Assembly: GCF_015714725.1 (NCBI RefSeq)
Contig: NZ_WBKM01000214.1
Coordinates: 1 to 34,401, forward strand
Reading direction: 5' to 3'
Length of the DNA stretch: 34,401 nt
Source of the DNA: Nostoc sp. WHI
Lineage (GTDB): Bacteria > Cyanobacteriota > Cyanobacteriia > Cyanobacteriales > Nostocaceae
Part shown: one piece after another, positions 7,842 to 17,208 of the stretch
Numbering within the stretch: the stretch's first letter is position 1
Layout of the letters: each line of letters opens with the position of its first letter
Position numbers and translations under genes: made by a program
Notes under the pieces: model-generated
What the model was told of the DNA's origin: nothing
What the model saw: the letters and a program-made list of their open reading frames with translations, nothing else
The model's database searches: none

Positions 7842-8783
7842 ATGACTACCAGCCCACCATCTAATGAACCAGATAAATCCAACTTATGGCAGCCCAATCG
7901 GACTTTGAGTAAGCGAGTAGAAACTGGTGTAAAAGCGCTGTTTGCCTTGTTTGCCTTTGTCTCAGTTTTAACTACAATTGGGATTGTCTTAACGCTGATT
8001 TTTGAAACTGTAGAATTTTTTCAAGAAGTCTCCATCTGGCGGTTTTTAACAGACACACAATGGACACCCCTGTTTACTAATAAGCAGTTCGGAATCATAG
8101 TGCTAATTAGCGCCACATTGCTCATATCTGTAATTGCGATCGCGGTAGCATTACCATTAGGATTGTTAGCCGCTATCTGCTTAAGTGAGTATGCGCCAGC
8201 TAAACTTCGCAAATGGCTAAAGCCAGCCTTAGAAGTATTGGCAGGCGTACCCACTGTTGTTTTTGGTTACTTTGCATTGTTCACAGTTACACCTTTCCTG
8301 CAAACATTCATCCCTGGGATACAGGGATTCAATGCTTTGAGTGCGGGTATAGTATTAGGAATTTCGATTATTCCTTTGGTAGCTTCTTTGAGTGAAGACG
8401 CTATTTATTCCGTTCCGCGTAGTTTACGGGAAGGTGCTTATGCTTTGGGATCAACCAAGCGGGAAACAATTACTTCAGTAGTATTACCGGCGGCTTTATC
8501 TGGGATAGTAGCTTCTTTTATCTTGGCTATTTCCCGCGCCATTGGTGAAACAATGATTGTTACCATAGCGGCTGGACAAAATCCTCAGTTGGGCTTCAAT
8601 CCTTTAGTGCCAATTCAGACAATGACAGCATACATTGTCCAAGTAAGTAAAGGAGACACACCGGCAGGCTCACTGGCGTATAAAACTATTTTTGCGGTGG
8701 GTATGACTTTGTTTCTCATCACCTTAGCCCTGAATGTTTTTAGTTACTGGTTTGTTCGGCGCTTCCGGGAGAAATACGAATGA
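7842..8783 (+). CDS. pstC: Phosphate ABC transporter permease PstC
   Basis: A 313-residue inner-membrane permease subunit that pairs with PstA. Six hydrophobic segments are visible. The binding-protein-dependent transport signature (EAA loop) reads [21 protein letters not shown], about residues 200-220, and contacts Pst[16 protein letters not shown] is typical of PstC. The N-terminal ~25 residues are polar and cytoplasmic. The stop overlaps the pstA start by four bases (ATGA), so the two are translationally coupled. GAGG lies about 14 bases ahead of the ATG at 7842, slightly far but usable. Confidence 0.95.
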   Translation: MTTSPPSNEPDKSNLWQPNRTLSKRVETGVKALFALFAFVSVLTTIGIVLTLIFETVEFFQEVSIWRFLTDTQWTPLFTNKQFGIIVLISATLLISVIAIAVALPLGLLAAICLSEYAPAKLRKWLKPALEVLAGVPTVVFGYFALFTVTPFLQTFIPGIQGFNALSAGIVLGISIIPLVASLSEDAIYSVPRSLREGAYALGSTKRETITSVVLPAALSGIVASFILAISRAIGETMIVTIAAGQNPQLGFNPLVPIQTMTAYIVQVSKGDTPAGSLAYKTIFAVGMTLFLITLALNVFSYWFVRRFREKYE

Positions 8784-9706
8784 CAACGAGTGATACTAAG
8801 TCTACAAATCAGTCTGGGGTAAATCCGAACTTTGACCTCGCGCTCAATAAACGCTACAATCTCGACAAAGTTTTTGCGATCGCAACTTGGGTTGCAACTT
8901 CATTTGCGTTGCTAGTGTTAGTTGTTTTGCTCATTGATGTCTTAACTGATGGTATTGGACGCTTGAATTGGTCTTTTCTTACCAGTTTTTCTTCTCGCCG
9001 TGCCTCCTCTTCTGGGATATTAGCTCCCTTAGTTGGTACTATTTGGCTATTGGTAATAACGGCCTTAATTTCCTTTCCCTTAGGAGTGGGCGCAGGAATT
9101 TTCTTAGAAGAGTATGCCAAAGACAACTGGTTTACTCGCTTGATTGAAATCAATATTGCCAATTTAGCCGCAGTGCCATCGATTATTTACGGCTTACTGG
9201 GCTTGCAAATTTTTGTCCGGTTAATAGAACCAATCACCAAGGGACGCAGTGTGCTAGCTGGTGCTTTAACCTTAAGTTTGTTGATTCTACCAATCATCAT
9301 TATTACTACTCGTGAAGCGCTGCGTGCGGTTCCCGATAGTCTGCGGCAAGCAGGTTTTGCCCTTGGTGCCAACAGGTGGCAAATCATCCGAGAACAAATT
9401 TTTCCCATTGCTTTACCAGGTATACTTACTGGTACAATTCTGGCACTTTCACGAGCGATCGGCGAGACAGCTCCGTTGATCGTAATTGGGGCTGTTGGGT
9501 TCATTACTTTCTTACCTGACCCTTCTTTAAAAGGTTTGCAAAGTTCTTTTACAGCATTACCAATTCAGATTTTTGACTGGGTTTCTCGTCCTCAAGTAGA
9601 GTTTCATCAGAATGCTGCTGCTGGCATTATTGTTTTGATGATCGTGTTGCTGTTGATGAATTCAACAGCAATATTTTTACGTAATAAATTCCAGCAGTCA
9701 CGCTAA
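8780..9706 (+). CDS. pstA: Phosphate ABC transporter permease PstA
   Basis: A 308-residue inner-membrane permease. A polar N-terminus (~1-30) is followed by six hydrophobic segments. [17 protein letters not shown] matches the PstA/PstC conserved block, and the EAA loop is [20 protein letters not shown], about residues 187-206. [15 protein letters not shown] follows, as in PstA proteins. Translation is coupled to pstC through the 4-base ATGA overlap. The pstB gene follows after 40 bases. Confidence 0.95.
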   Translation: MTTSDTKSTNQSGVNPNFDLALNKRYNLDKVFAIATWVATSFALLVLVVLLIDVLTDGIGRLNWSFLTSFSSRRASSSGILAPLVGTIWLLVITALISFPLGVGAGIFLEEYAKDNWFTRLIEINIANLAAVPSIIYGLLGLQIFVRLIEPITKGRSVLAGALTLSLLILPIIIITTREALRAVPDSLRQAGFALGANRWQIIREQIFPIALPGILTGTILALSRAIGETAPLIVIGAVGFITFLPDPSLKGLQSSFTALPIQIFDWVSRPQVEFHQNAAAGIIVLMIVLLLMNSTAIFLRNKFQQSR

Positions 9707-9746
9707 ATAAATCAAATGTAGATTTTCAGTATTTACCTAAAATTTT

Positions 9747-10550
9747 ATGGTATTAAACTCAAAAACCGCAACTTACGAGAGTATTTTACAAGCTGAACAA
9801 TTATCTGTTTTCTATGGTAATTTCAAAGCAGTTCGTGATGTCAACTTAAAGATTGGCAAAAATAAAATTACCGCTCTTATTGGCCCTTCTGGATGTGGTA
9901 AAAGCACCGTACTAAGATGTTTTAACCGCTTAAACGACTTGATTCCTGGCGCACACATTGAGGGAAGAATTACCTTTGATGAAACCGATATTTATGACAA
10001 AAAAATTGACACAGTAGAATTGCGCCGTCGGGTTGGCATGGTGTTTCAAAAGCCTAACCCTTTCCCAAAATCAATTTATGAAAATATCGCCTTTGGAGCC
10101 AGAATTAACGGTTATCGAGGCGATATGGATGAATTAGTAGAGCGGAGTTTAAAGCAAGCTGCTTTGTGGGATGAGGTTAAGCATAAACTCAAACAAAGTG
10201 GTCTATCTATATCTGGTGGTCAACAGCAGCGCTTGTGTATTGCTCGTGCTTTAGCCATTCAACCAGAAGTTTTACTAATGGATGAACCCTGTTCAGCCCT
10301 TGACCCAATTTCAACTTTGCGGGTTGAAGAATTACTCCAAGAATTGAAGTCGCAATATACGATTATTATCGTCACCCATAATATGCAGCAAGCTGCGCGG
10401 GTGTCAGATATGACAGCATTTTTCAATGCACAGGCGACAGAAACGGGCAGCAAAATGGGATATCTGGTTGAATACGATTTTACAGAGAATATTTTCAACA
10501 ATCCTAAGCAGGAAGATACCAGAGATTACGTCAGTGGCAAATTTGGATAA
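9747..10550 (+). CDS. pstB: Phosphate ABC transporter ATP-binding protein PstB
   Basis: A 267-residue cytoplasmic ATPase that powers the Pst importer. Walker [10 protein letters not shown] (46-54), Q-loop in VFQKPNPFP (~99-107), signature SISGGQQQR (154-162), Walker B LLMDEP (176-181) followed by CSALDP, and the H-loop His in IIIVTHNM are all present. The [13 protein letters not shown] block is characteristic of PstB. It closes the pstSCAB set. No phoU follows; the next gene is on the opposite strand. No strong hairpin terminator was seen in the 182 bases to the converging gene. Confidence 0.97.
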   Translation: MVLNSKTATYESILQAEQLSVFYGNFKAVRDVNLKIGKNKITALIGPSGCGKSTVLRCFNRLNDLIPGAHIEGRITFDETDIYDKKIDTVELRRRVGMVFQKPNPFPKSIYENIAFGARINGYRGDMDELVERSLKQAALWDEVKHKLKQSGLSISGGQQQRLCIARALAIQPEVLLMDEPCSALDPISTLRVEELLQELKSQYTIIIVTHNMQQAARVSDMTAFFNAQATETGSKMGYLVEYDFTENIFNNPKQEDTRDYVSGKFG

Positions 10551-10650
10551 ATATTTCACATTAATTAGAGATACACAGTATCCAAAAGTTCATTTCTCAG
10601 GCTTCTGTTTAGAAGCATTAAAAATGCTGAGTTTACCCGTCTTTTCTTTC

Positions 10651-10674
10651 TCTGCGCCTCTGCGCCTCTGCGTG
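10651..10674. repeat. 8-bp tandem repeat TCTGCGCC
   Basis: Three units in tandem, the last changed to TCTGCGTG. This is the reverse orientation of the CGCAGAGG family of cyanobacterial interspersed repeats and is related to the tract at 2789-2820. It lies between the converging pstB and barrel-protein genes. Confidence 0.75.
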
Positions 10675-10732
10675 AGATGATGATGCTTTTATGTAAAACT
10701 ACGTAAAATTCTAAATATAAAACTATTTATAT

Positions 10733-13700
10733 TTAGACTCCATCTGCTCTGCTGCTCCTCTGCTCGCGTACTCTATTTAACAAAGTTTGCACCGTAGATT
10801 CCTGCTGCGGTGGAGCAATCTTTTGCTGTCCAAAGCCATCAAATAATTCGTTCAGCTTGACCGTTATCCCCAAATATGCACCGCCTGCGGAACGTGTTCC
10901 TGAGAAATCCCGGTCATCGACTTTACCAAACACATATCCACCAGAAAGACGTAGATTAGGCGTCAGGTAGTAGCCTGTTTCGACAACAAAGCCTGTTTCG
11001 CTGTAGCTAGATTGAGTGATAAAACGAGCCTCACCTACCAAATCCCAGCTATATCCCAAGCGATAGGTAGCCCGAAATTGGGCTAGATTAACTGTACTAG
11101 CACCAGCTAAATCGCTAGCTAAGTAAGAAGTGCTGTTACGCAAAGCATATTTACCATAAAATTCCCATTGCCAGTTAGGAGCGTAGATAGTTTCTAAAGC
11201 AAAGGTATGGTCTTCAGAACCTGTACCACTTCCTAACAGAATCGTGTCAGGGATAATTGCTGGATTTTGGCGATATTCATAACGCAACAAAGCATTAAGT
11301 TTATCATTGTTGGGGTCGCGGTAGGCTAAACCCAACTTCATATTAACAGTATCTCCCAGTCCTGAAAGTTTTTGATTGGAAGAGTTTGCTTGTTGATAGC
11401 GCACCAAAGCTGTCAGCGCCGGAGAAATTTTACCCGTCGCGCCTGCGGTAATTACTGTATTGCTCCCACCAGAAGAGGAACGATGTTCGTACCGAGCGCT
11501 AGCCTGAAACTGAGGATTATCAGAGTATTCCAGCCCCACACTATAGCTATCCCCCCCATCAAATCCGATCGCAGATGCTGATTGACCAAAAGCGTAGGGT
11601 TGGGCATATTGTTGACCTGCTCCAGTCCGTGCGAAGAAGCTGCCAAATACGTGCTCATAAGCTAAATTTAGCCGCAATCCTGAAGCGATCGTCCAGCGAT
11701 TATTTAGACCAATTGCTCCTTGGGTAGTCAGTTCATTGGCACCACCCAAAATAGAGTAACGACCGGTCAAGGTAGTATCAGACCCAAGTTTGTGTTCACC
11801 GTTCACACTTAAGCTGGTGATAGAATTACCCGAAAATTGACCGCCAGTGTAAAACTGTTGGGCTAGACTGACATTTACACCAGGAATTACTGCCCAATTC
11901 AACCCTAAAATAGTCCGGTCTGGGTAAACTGTATCTTTTTGAGAAGATAAGCTCAGTTCATTTTGCGCTTGGAAAGTTAGGTTTTTAGCGATAGGAACTG
12001 AAAAACGCGATCGCAATTGATCAGAATTGCTATTCAAGGCGCTGTCTGGAATACGGTCTTCCCGACGACGATGAATCCAATCCACATCCAAAGTAGCTTT
12101 ACCCAGGCGTTGTTGAATCCCGGCGGAAATTGTTGTCAGAGAATTATCAACCTTGCTACCAGGTATCGCCTCAAAACGAGGTGCAAACAGTTCTTCAAAG
12201 GTATCTAACGGTTGGGGAGCAATGCCAAAATTTTCTTCGTGGTCATATTGCACCCTGACGTTGGTGCTGGCGGTCACTTTAGCTGTAACCTGCGCTCCAT
12301 AACGGCTCTGTCCTGGGACAAAGCTGATAGTGGCATTATTAGCAAAACCCGTATCGGCAAAGCGATAATAGGCACGACCTTGAATCCCATTAGCAATCTG
12401 TCCCTCAGCTTCCAAGCGGTAAGCATCACCGCTAACCTTTCCCACAACATCAGAATCATTATTGGAATGGGCATATTCTGCAATTAACTTACCCTTGTCA
12501 CCCAAGGAAATCAGCGCATCTGCACCATACAGTTGAAAGTCACGCACCCCCTGATTTTCTTGGACGTAAGTTGCTCCTATCCAACTTTCGGTGTTGAGGT
12601 TGCGGGAAAGGTTATATTGCAAACGACCAGCATAGATATTGCTATCAGAGTCTTGGCTGTCGTATTGATAGCTAACAACGATCCGGCGTGCTAATACTTG
12701 TCCAGTTTGATCAATATCTGTACGAAGAATAGGTTCGCGGAATAATAAAGTTCCGCGATCATAATCGATTTCGTAGTCTGGGCCTCGGTTGAGCTGTTTA
12801 CGTTCTAGTACAGTCCCAGGACGATTGAGTTCCTCTAACTCAATAAAGACATTTTCACTACCTGGTTGTAGTATTCTGCGAGAGAGGAAGTAATAACCAC
12901 TGGTGCCATCAGGAGCAATGGTATCCCGTTGGAATCCCTCTAATTGGTTGCCATAGAAACCTGTAATTTGTAAGTTTCCTAAGTTGTAGTTAGCTTTAAA
13001 GCCGTGAAGTTGACGAGTAATAGAAGTAAATTGCTGCGATCGCCGAGCAAATTCTTCCGTGTTGTAGTCACCCCACATGGCATAATCAGGATCAGATCCG
13101 GGGATACGAGTTGAACGCTCGAAACGCAGAAATACACTGTCAATGGAAGGAGCTAAGACATCAACTTGAGAACTATCGCCATAGACAGGATAGTTTTGCT
13201 CACTAAATTGATAAGTTCTAAACAGACGATTATCACAGTTGCAATCTTCATTGAGGCTACGAGAACTGTTATATGCACCTGTAAACAACCACTCCCCGAT
13301 CGCACCAGTTGCAAATATCGCTGAACGGAAATCTAATTGCGTTCTATTGTCTTTGTCAGGAGGTAGGAAATCACGGAAACTACCATAATAATTTGTACCT
13401 CTAGCGCCCAAACGCAAATCTATGACTCCTGTTACCAAACTCGGACGCAGTGCTGTTTCAAATTGCAGTTGGGTAAAGGCTTCTAAATCATTAACTATTG
13501 CCCGAATTCGGACAGTTTGAGCTTTCAACTGCGATCGCAAAGTAGCTGTAAATTGCCCCGCTTTCGCCTCTACTTGAAATCCGGGTTCATCGGGTTTGAA
13601 GTCTTTCCCAACTAACTCGCCAGCAGTAGGTATCAGAGTGATAACAGCATCACGATTAGAGCGATTGCCCTTCTCATCGATAAGTTGACCCCGAATTGTA

Positions 13701-14758
13701 GCTGTAGAACGTCCATCCGCAGGGATACGGGACTCAACTGTTTCTAAAGTTAGTTGCTGCGGCGCTCCCCGGACTGCAACTTGCACCGTTACAGGGGGTT
13801 CTGTCCCTCCTAATACTTGTGCAGAGATGGTGTTTTCACCTTCTTTTAACGAGACACCATACCATGTCTGTGTTACCAAGTTGGTACTGGCATCAGTTTC
13901 CGTCCGTCCAACTAAGGAAGGATCTACCAACGCGCCATTCACCCGCAATTCCAATTGACTACCAACGGGAAATTGCACAATCACACTGGTAGCTTGTACA
14001 TCTACAACAGCGTTAGCCGTCGGAGTCAGGATTTTGATTGTTGTAGAGATAGGGAGAGTGGGAGAAATTTTCTCTTTGACTTCGACTACTTGGGCTATTT
14101 TGCGTAAGCCTCTAGGCAAATCTACAGAAGTTGCTGGTTGGAATGGTTGTATTTCCGTGAGGGAAGTTTGAAACTGTGTCTCAGTGTCTTTACGTCCGTC
14201 CTTCTTATCCTGTATTCCGGTTATTTTACGTAAGCCTCTAGGCAAATCTACAGAAGTTGCTGGTTGAAATGGTTGTATTTCCGTAAGAGAAGTTTGAAGC
14301 TGTGTATCAGCGTCTTTACGTCCGTCCTTCTTATCCTCTATTCCGGCTATTTTGCGTAAGCCTCTGGGTAAATCAACAGAAGTTATTGGTTGAAATGGTT
14401 TTATTGCCGTTTCAGTTAGTTGGATATCTGGATTTGAAGTATCAATAGCTAGTGCTGGAGAAGTTGAGGTAACTTCGAGCGGTGGAAGTTGCAGCTCGGA
14501 ATTTTCTAGGAGATGGGGAGAACTTAAATTCATGCTTTTTTCAGCAACTTTGTTTTGATCCGCTTGATCTTCGACACTCTTCTCGGCTTGCAAAGGAGAG
14601 TTGGGGGCTAGAGATTCGCTCTGGGAGTGGAAAAGGAGGTTTTCACTGGCGGGTTCTGCTTTGACTATGGCAGGATACAAAACGAGGCTGAGAGCTATCG
14701 GCATTGTCCCCATCAATCTCAGGTTAAAAGTAGTTGCACCGTGCAATCTGGGTTTCAT
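10733..14758 (-). CDS. Large outer-membrane beta-barrel protein with Ig-like domains
   Basis: A 1341-residue exported protein. Residues 1-34 form a signal peptide ending AIVKA. A low-complexity segment leads to three near-identical 42-residue repeats (~117-222) built on PFQPxTSVDLPRGLRKI and DKKDGRKD. Two Ig-like domains follow: ~240-330 (ends GENTISAQVLGG) and ~331-430, which resembles an invasin/Big_1 fold (PADGRSTATIRGQLIDEKGN). From ~440 to ~1315 the sequence alternates aromatic, polar and Gly-rich strands with short turns, ending YLGITVKL, as in a large outer-membrane barrel. The last ~27 residues are a charged tail, so the usual terminal aromatic residue is not at the end. Its ATG overlaps the preceding stop by four bases, so it is the last gene of the DUF11 cluster. 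No exact family name was recognised; a TonB-dependent receptor is unlikely because no plug domain is seen. Confidence 0.8.
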   Translation of the reverse strand: MKPRLHGATTFNLRLMGTMPIALSLVLYPAIVKAEPASENLLFHSQSESLAPNSPLQAEKSVEDQADQNKVAEKSMNLSSPHLLENSELQLPPLEVTSTSPALAIDTSNPDIQLTETAIKPFQPITSVDLPRGLRKIAGIEDKKDGRKDADTQLQTSLTEIQPFQPATSVDLPRGLRKITGIQDKKDGRKDTETQFQTSLTEIQPFQPATSVDLPRGLRKIAQVVEVKEKISPTLPISTTIKILTPTANAVVDVQATSVIVQFPVGSQLELRVNGALVDPSLVGRTETDASTNLVTQTWYGVSLKEGENTISAQVLGGTEPPVTVQVAVRGAPQQLTLETVESRIPADGRSTATIRGQLIDEKGNRSNRDAVITLIPTAGELVGKDFKPDEPGFQVEAKAGQFTATLRSQLKAQTVRIRAIVNDLEAFTQLQFETALRPSLVTGVIDLRLGARGTNYYGSFRDFLPPDKDNRTQLDFRSAIFATGAIGEWLFTGAYNSSRSLNEDCNCDNRLFRTYQFSEQNYPVYGDSSQVDVLAPSIDSVFLRFERSTRIPGSDPDYAMWGDYNTEEFARRSQQFTSITRQLHGFKANYNLGNLQITGFYGNQLEGFQRDTIAPDGTSGYYFLSRRILQPGSENVFIELEELNRPGTVLERKQLNRGPDYEIDYDRGTLLFREPILRTDIDQTGQVLARRIVVSYQYDSQDSDSNIYAGRLQYNLSRNLNTESWIGATYVQENQGVRDFQLYGADALISLGDKGKLIAEYAHSNNDSDVVGKVSGDAYRLEAEGQIANGIQGRAYYRFADTGFANNATISFVPGQSRYGAQVTAKVTASTNVRVQYDHEENFGIAPQPLDTFEELFAPRFEAIPGSKVDNSLTTISAGIQQRLGKATLDVDWIHRRREDRIPDSALNSNSDQLRSRFSVPIAKNLTFQAQNELSLSSQKDTVYPDRTILGLNWAVIPGVNVSLAQQFYTGGQFSGNSITSLSVNGEHKLGSDTTLTGRYSILGGANELTTQGAIGLNNRWTIASGLRLNLAYEHVFGSFFARTGAGQQYAQPYAFGQSASAIGFDGGDSYSVGLEYSDNPQFQASARYEHRSSSGGSNTVITAGATGKISPALTALVRYQQANSSNQKLSGLGDTVNMKLGLAYRDPNNDKLNALLRYEYRQNPAIIPDTILLGSGTGSEDHTFALETIYAPNWQWEFYGKYALRNSTSYLASDLAGASTVNLAQFRATYRLGYSWDLVGEARFITQSSYSETGFVVETGYYLTPNLRLSGGYVFGKVDDRDFSGTRSAGGAYLGITVKLNELFDGFGQQKIAPPQQESTVQTLLNRVREQRSSRADGV
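14093..14410 (-). repeat. 126-bp in-frame repeats inside the barrel-protein gene
   Basis: Three copies (the third partial) with an exact period of 126 bp: TAAGCC on the plus strand recurs at 14105, 14231 and 14357. Each encodes 42 residues. DNA identity is high enough to imply recent duplication or gene conversion, so copy number may differ between strains. Confidence 0.9.
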
Positions 14759-16299
14759 TTCTTGACTGGCTCCTGGAAGGCGGGGGTAACTGCGAAGTTC
14801 ATGCGTACCAAGCCACCAGGCTCTAAACGCACTAGACGAGATTGGCTATTGCGTTCACGGAATTTTTTGTTAGGAGCTAGGGTATAATCAGGGAGAATAC
14901 TGAGGTCTAGTACACCTGTGTGGTATCCAGGTAAGGCATTAGCTAAAGAGAACAAACCATTAGGATCTGTGGTGATCCGGTTTCCGTCCTCTAGAAAAAT
15001 TACTGCATTGGGAACTCCAGGCTCACCAGACTGCTGTTCACCATCAAAGTTTTTATCAACAAATACGCGACCGATAATCGTGCCACAGTCAGAAACGATT
15101 CCTGGACGAATTTTCAACTGGTGCGTTGCTGGGCCATCCTTGGTGCTAAAACGGTTATCAGTTCGTTGGGCATTAACGATCGCACTGTTGCGACCAGTAC
15201 CACGTAGCGCATCGCTCGTTAGTTGAGCAGCATAGGCAATATTCAGGACTTTATCGGTGGGAATCGTTACATCTGAGCGGAATATCACTGTGTTTCCATT
15301 GCGTTCCGAAGTGATAGTGACTGGTGTGCCATCCATCTCTCCCCGCACAGATTTAGGCAAGAAGTTGAATCCTAAAGGTAAGTTATCGGTGGCAAATATA
15401 TTATTTAGACCAGCATCAGCTAGATTTTTTATTGAGAGGCGATAGATTACCGTATCCCCAGGTTCAGCAGCAGCGCGATCGCCTGTTTTGATAATCTGCA
15501 ACTGATTGGCTTGACACATATTTGTGGTGAATTCAAAGGCTAATAAGTTCAGTCCCACAAGTTCTGCATTCGGAACCAAAACAACTGTTTGCTCTACCCT
15601 GACCTGACCTGTGAGATTAATTGGTTGACCATCTAAAGAAGTTGCGACATACCGCACGACACTATTACCTTGGATACCAGTGCTATCAAGGATTTCAATT
15701 TTGATGCGTCGTTGTTTGTAGATAGAAGTGGGGGGTGCATTAACTACAAAAATGTAGGTTCTACCTGGATCAGTTTGACCCTTATTCGGATCGAGCAGGA
15801 AATTGTAGACACCCGCAGGGTTATTCGTAACGAAGTAGGGATTACTATTCTCGGTATTTGGCGATTTACCGCCAGGAACATTGTTATTAGGAATATTGGG
15901 TAACTCTGTTCTAGTCAAAGAAACTAAGCTTCCTAATTCTGTCCCCGTTGGGTCACTAGAATTGAGTTCGTAGACACCAACTGAAAAACCTGTATAATCA
16001 GGTAAAATTGTGCCAGCGCAACCTAATATTTTCCCTAATGGGTCAATTAATAAGTTAGGACTAACATTGATTTGACTAGAACTTCCTTGATATTGATCAT
16101 TACCAGTAGAATCTGTATAAGTATAAGTAGCTTGATTTATTAATGGCAAAGACGCAGCCAGATTGTTAGTCTGTTGTGCGATCGCTAGGATAGGTATAGT
16201 AGTATGCAAAACACTTGCCAGGAGAACAGTAGTTGTTAACCGTCGCCACCAGCAACTGCTAGAAGTAATTTGCTTTTGAGGACGGCTCACTAAACACAT
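14755..16299 (-). CDS. Exported DUF11 / SdrD B-like domain protein
   Basis: A 514-residue protein. The N-terminal export signal is an Arg/Trp-rich start followed by a hydrophobic stretch ending ILAIAQ (~41). A middle beta-rich region follows, then a DUF11-type domain (~266-395: KTGDRAAAEPGDTVIYRLSI, DNLPLGFNFLP). Next is an SdrD B-like domain (~407-505: GRVFVDKNFDGEQQSGEPGV, TDPNGLFSL), which in relatives binds Ca2+ through Asp-rich loops. GAGGAG directly abuts the ATG at 16299, while the in-frame GTG at 16290 sits 9 bases from it, so the true start may be 16290; export is unaffected. The stop overlaps the barrel gene's ATG by four bases. Likely an envelope or surface partner of the barrel protein. 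Confidence 0.85.
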   Translation of the reverse strand: MCLVSRPQKQITSSSCWWRRLTTTVLLASVLHTTIPILAIAQQTNNLAASLPLINQATYTYTDSTGNDQYQGSSSQINVSPNLLIDPLGKILGCAGTILPDYTGFSVGVYELNSSDPTGTELGSLVSLTRTELPNIPNNNVPGGKSPNTENSNPYFVTNNPAGVYNFLLDPNKGQTDPGRTYIFVVNAPPTSIYKQRRIKIEILDSTGIQGNSVVRYVATSLDGQPINLTGQVRVEQTVVLVPNAELVGLNLLAFEFTTNMCQANQLQIIKTGDRAAAEPGDTVIYRLSIKNLADAGLNNIFATDNLPLGFNFLPKSVRGEMDGTPVTITSERNGNTVIFRSDVTIPTDKVLNIAYAAQLTSDALRGTGRNSAIVNAQRTDNRFSTKDGPATHQLKIRPGIVSDCGTIIGRVFVDKNFDGEQQSGEPGVPNAVIFLEDGNRITTDPNGLFSLANALPGYHTGVLDLSILPDYTLAPNKKFRERNSQSRLVRLEPGGLVRMNFAVTPAFQEPVKK

Positions 16300-16386
16300 C
16301 TCCTCTGGAATGTCAAGCTTGTTGTTAATAAAAGCACTTATTTATTTGTGGAAATCTAGTTAAGCCAAAACCCTTTAAAAATCTCG

Positions 16387-16407
16387 TTTCCAGGTGGAAC
16401 CTGGAAA
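16387..16407 (-). terminator. Intra-cluster hairpin followed by T-run (possible attenuator)
   Basis: A perfect 9-bp stem TTTCCAGGT / ACCTGGAAA with a 3-base loop. Read on the minus strand it is followed after four bases by ATTTTT, which resembles a rho-independent terminator. It lies 57 bases beyond the stop of the 195-residue gene and before the 514-residue gene. It belongs to a diverged copy of the repeat at 2548-2653 (shared CTCGTTTC, CTGGAAATGC, ATTGCGGCTCT). It could reduce expression of the two downstream genes. Confidence 0.5.
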
Positions 16408-16463
16408 TGCTGTTTATTGCGGCTCTTTTGCGAGTAAGGAAGGTGTTTCCGCATCCTTTTCAA

Positions 16464-17051
16464 TCAGCGCACTTGGGTTTGATAAGTCGCCTTGACTATT
16501 GCCTTTGCTGCAAGTGACGGAATTTGCAAACGGATGTGAGTGTAAGCAATGGCTGGTGCTGGTTTTGTTTCCACTTTGCCGTCAGGAAGAGTAACTTTAA
16601 CAGTGGGATTTTCGACAAAGCTACGCCCGCCATCAATGCTGTAAATAACTTTGGCATTGTTGGCGACATTGGTAGACTTCAGCACGTAGACCATTCCTTT
16701 AGGAATAGGTTGATTAAGAGTCAAATTCTTTACTAGGCGATCGCTCTTATTTTCACCAATCAAGGTATAGCGCAGCACATCTCCTGGTCGTACCATAACT
16801 TGACCTTTCAAAGGTTCCCATTTCTGGCTTTGCTTACCTTGTTGATCCTGTGCCACCACTTGCTTTTCTGCTTCTAAACGCAATTGTATTTGCCCTTGAT
16901 TTTTGACATTTTGAGCGATCGCACTTCCTGACTGCCATACATTTGCGATTCCCGGAATTTGATCGATAAATGGGACTGTAGCAATGAGAGCGATGGCTCC
17001 GCCAACGCCAAAGGCGAACGCTCCTAAACCTGCAAAAGAAAGATGCTTCAT
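16464..17051 (-). CDS. Small exported DUF11-like protein
   Basis: A 195-residue protein with one beta-rich domain. The N-terminus is a long hydrophobic segment (~5-30) that may be a signal peptide or membrane anchor. The rest (~55-195) has DUF11 character: LKGQVMVRPGDVLRYTLIGE, LNQPIPKGMVYVLKST and a closing KATYQTQV strand. Such domains form Ig-like modules in exported and surface proteins. It sits second in the minus-strand cluster, 157 bases after the first gene and 164 bases before the third. AAGG lies about 10 bases upstream of the ATG at 17051. Exact function unknown. Confidence 0.8.
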   Translation of the reverse strand: MKHLSFAGLGAFAFGVGGAIALIATVPFIDQIPGIANVWQSGSAIAQNVKNQGQIQLRLEAEKQVVAQDQQGKQSQKWEPLKGQVMVRPGDVLRYTLIGENKSDRLVKNLTLNQPIPKGMVYVLKSTNVANNAKVIYSIDGGRSFVENPTVKVTLPDGKVETKPAPAIAYTHIRLQIPSLAAKAIVKATYQTQVR

Positions 17052-17125
17052 ATCAATAACCTTAAAAAACCTTCACGATGTCGATTGCTAATTTATCTTT
17101 CCCTGTTTTTGCTGGAAAATAATCA

Positions 17126-17159
17126 GTTCGTAGTTGGGACTAAAGCGCCAACTACGAAC
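17126..17159. repeat. TTCGTAGT palindromic repeat, copy 1
   Basis: A perfect 12-bp inverted repeat GTTCGTAGTTGG / CCAACTACGAAC with a 10-base loop. It starts 50 bases beyond the stop of the 866-codon DUF11 frame and belongs to the same family as the palindromes at 28294-28346 and 29223-29252. Confidence 0.8.
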
Positions 17160-17208
17160 ACAGCCTAAGCACTACCTCTCTTTGCTTGCAAAGAGGAGGC
17201 AAAACTAT

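Noticed and set aside
10551..10732. phoU or another pst gene after pstB
   Set aside because: The plus-strand frame starting at 10426 overlaps the end of pstB in another frame and has no PhoU character; it runs into repeat sequence.
10733..14758. TonB-dependent receptor assignment for the barrel protein
   Set aside because: No TonB box or plug domain is seen; instead there are in-frame repeats and two Ig-like domains before the barrel.
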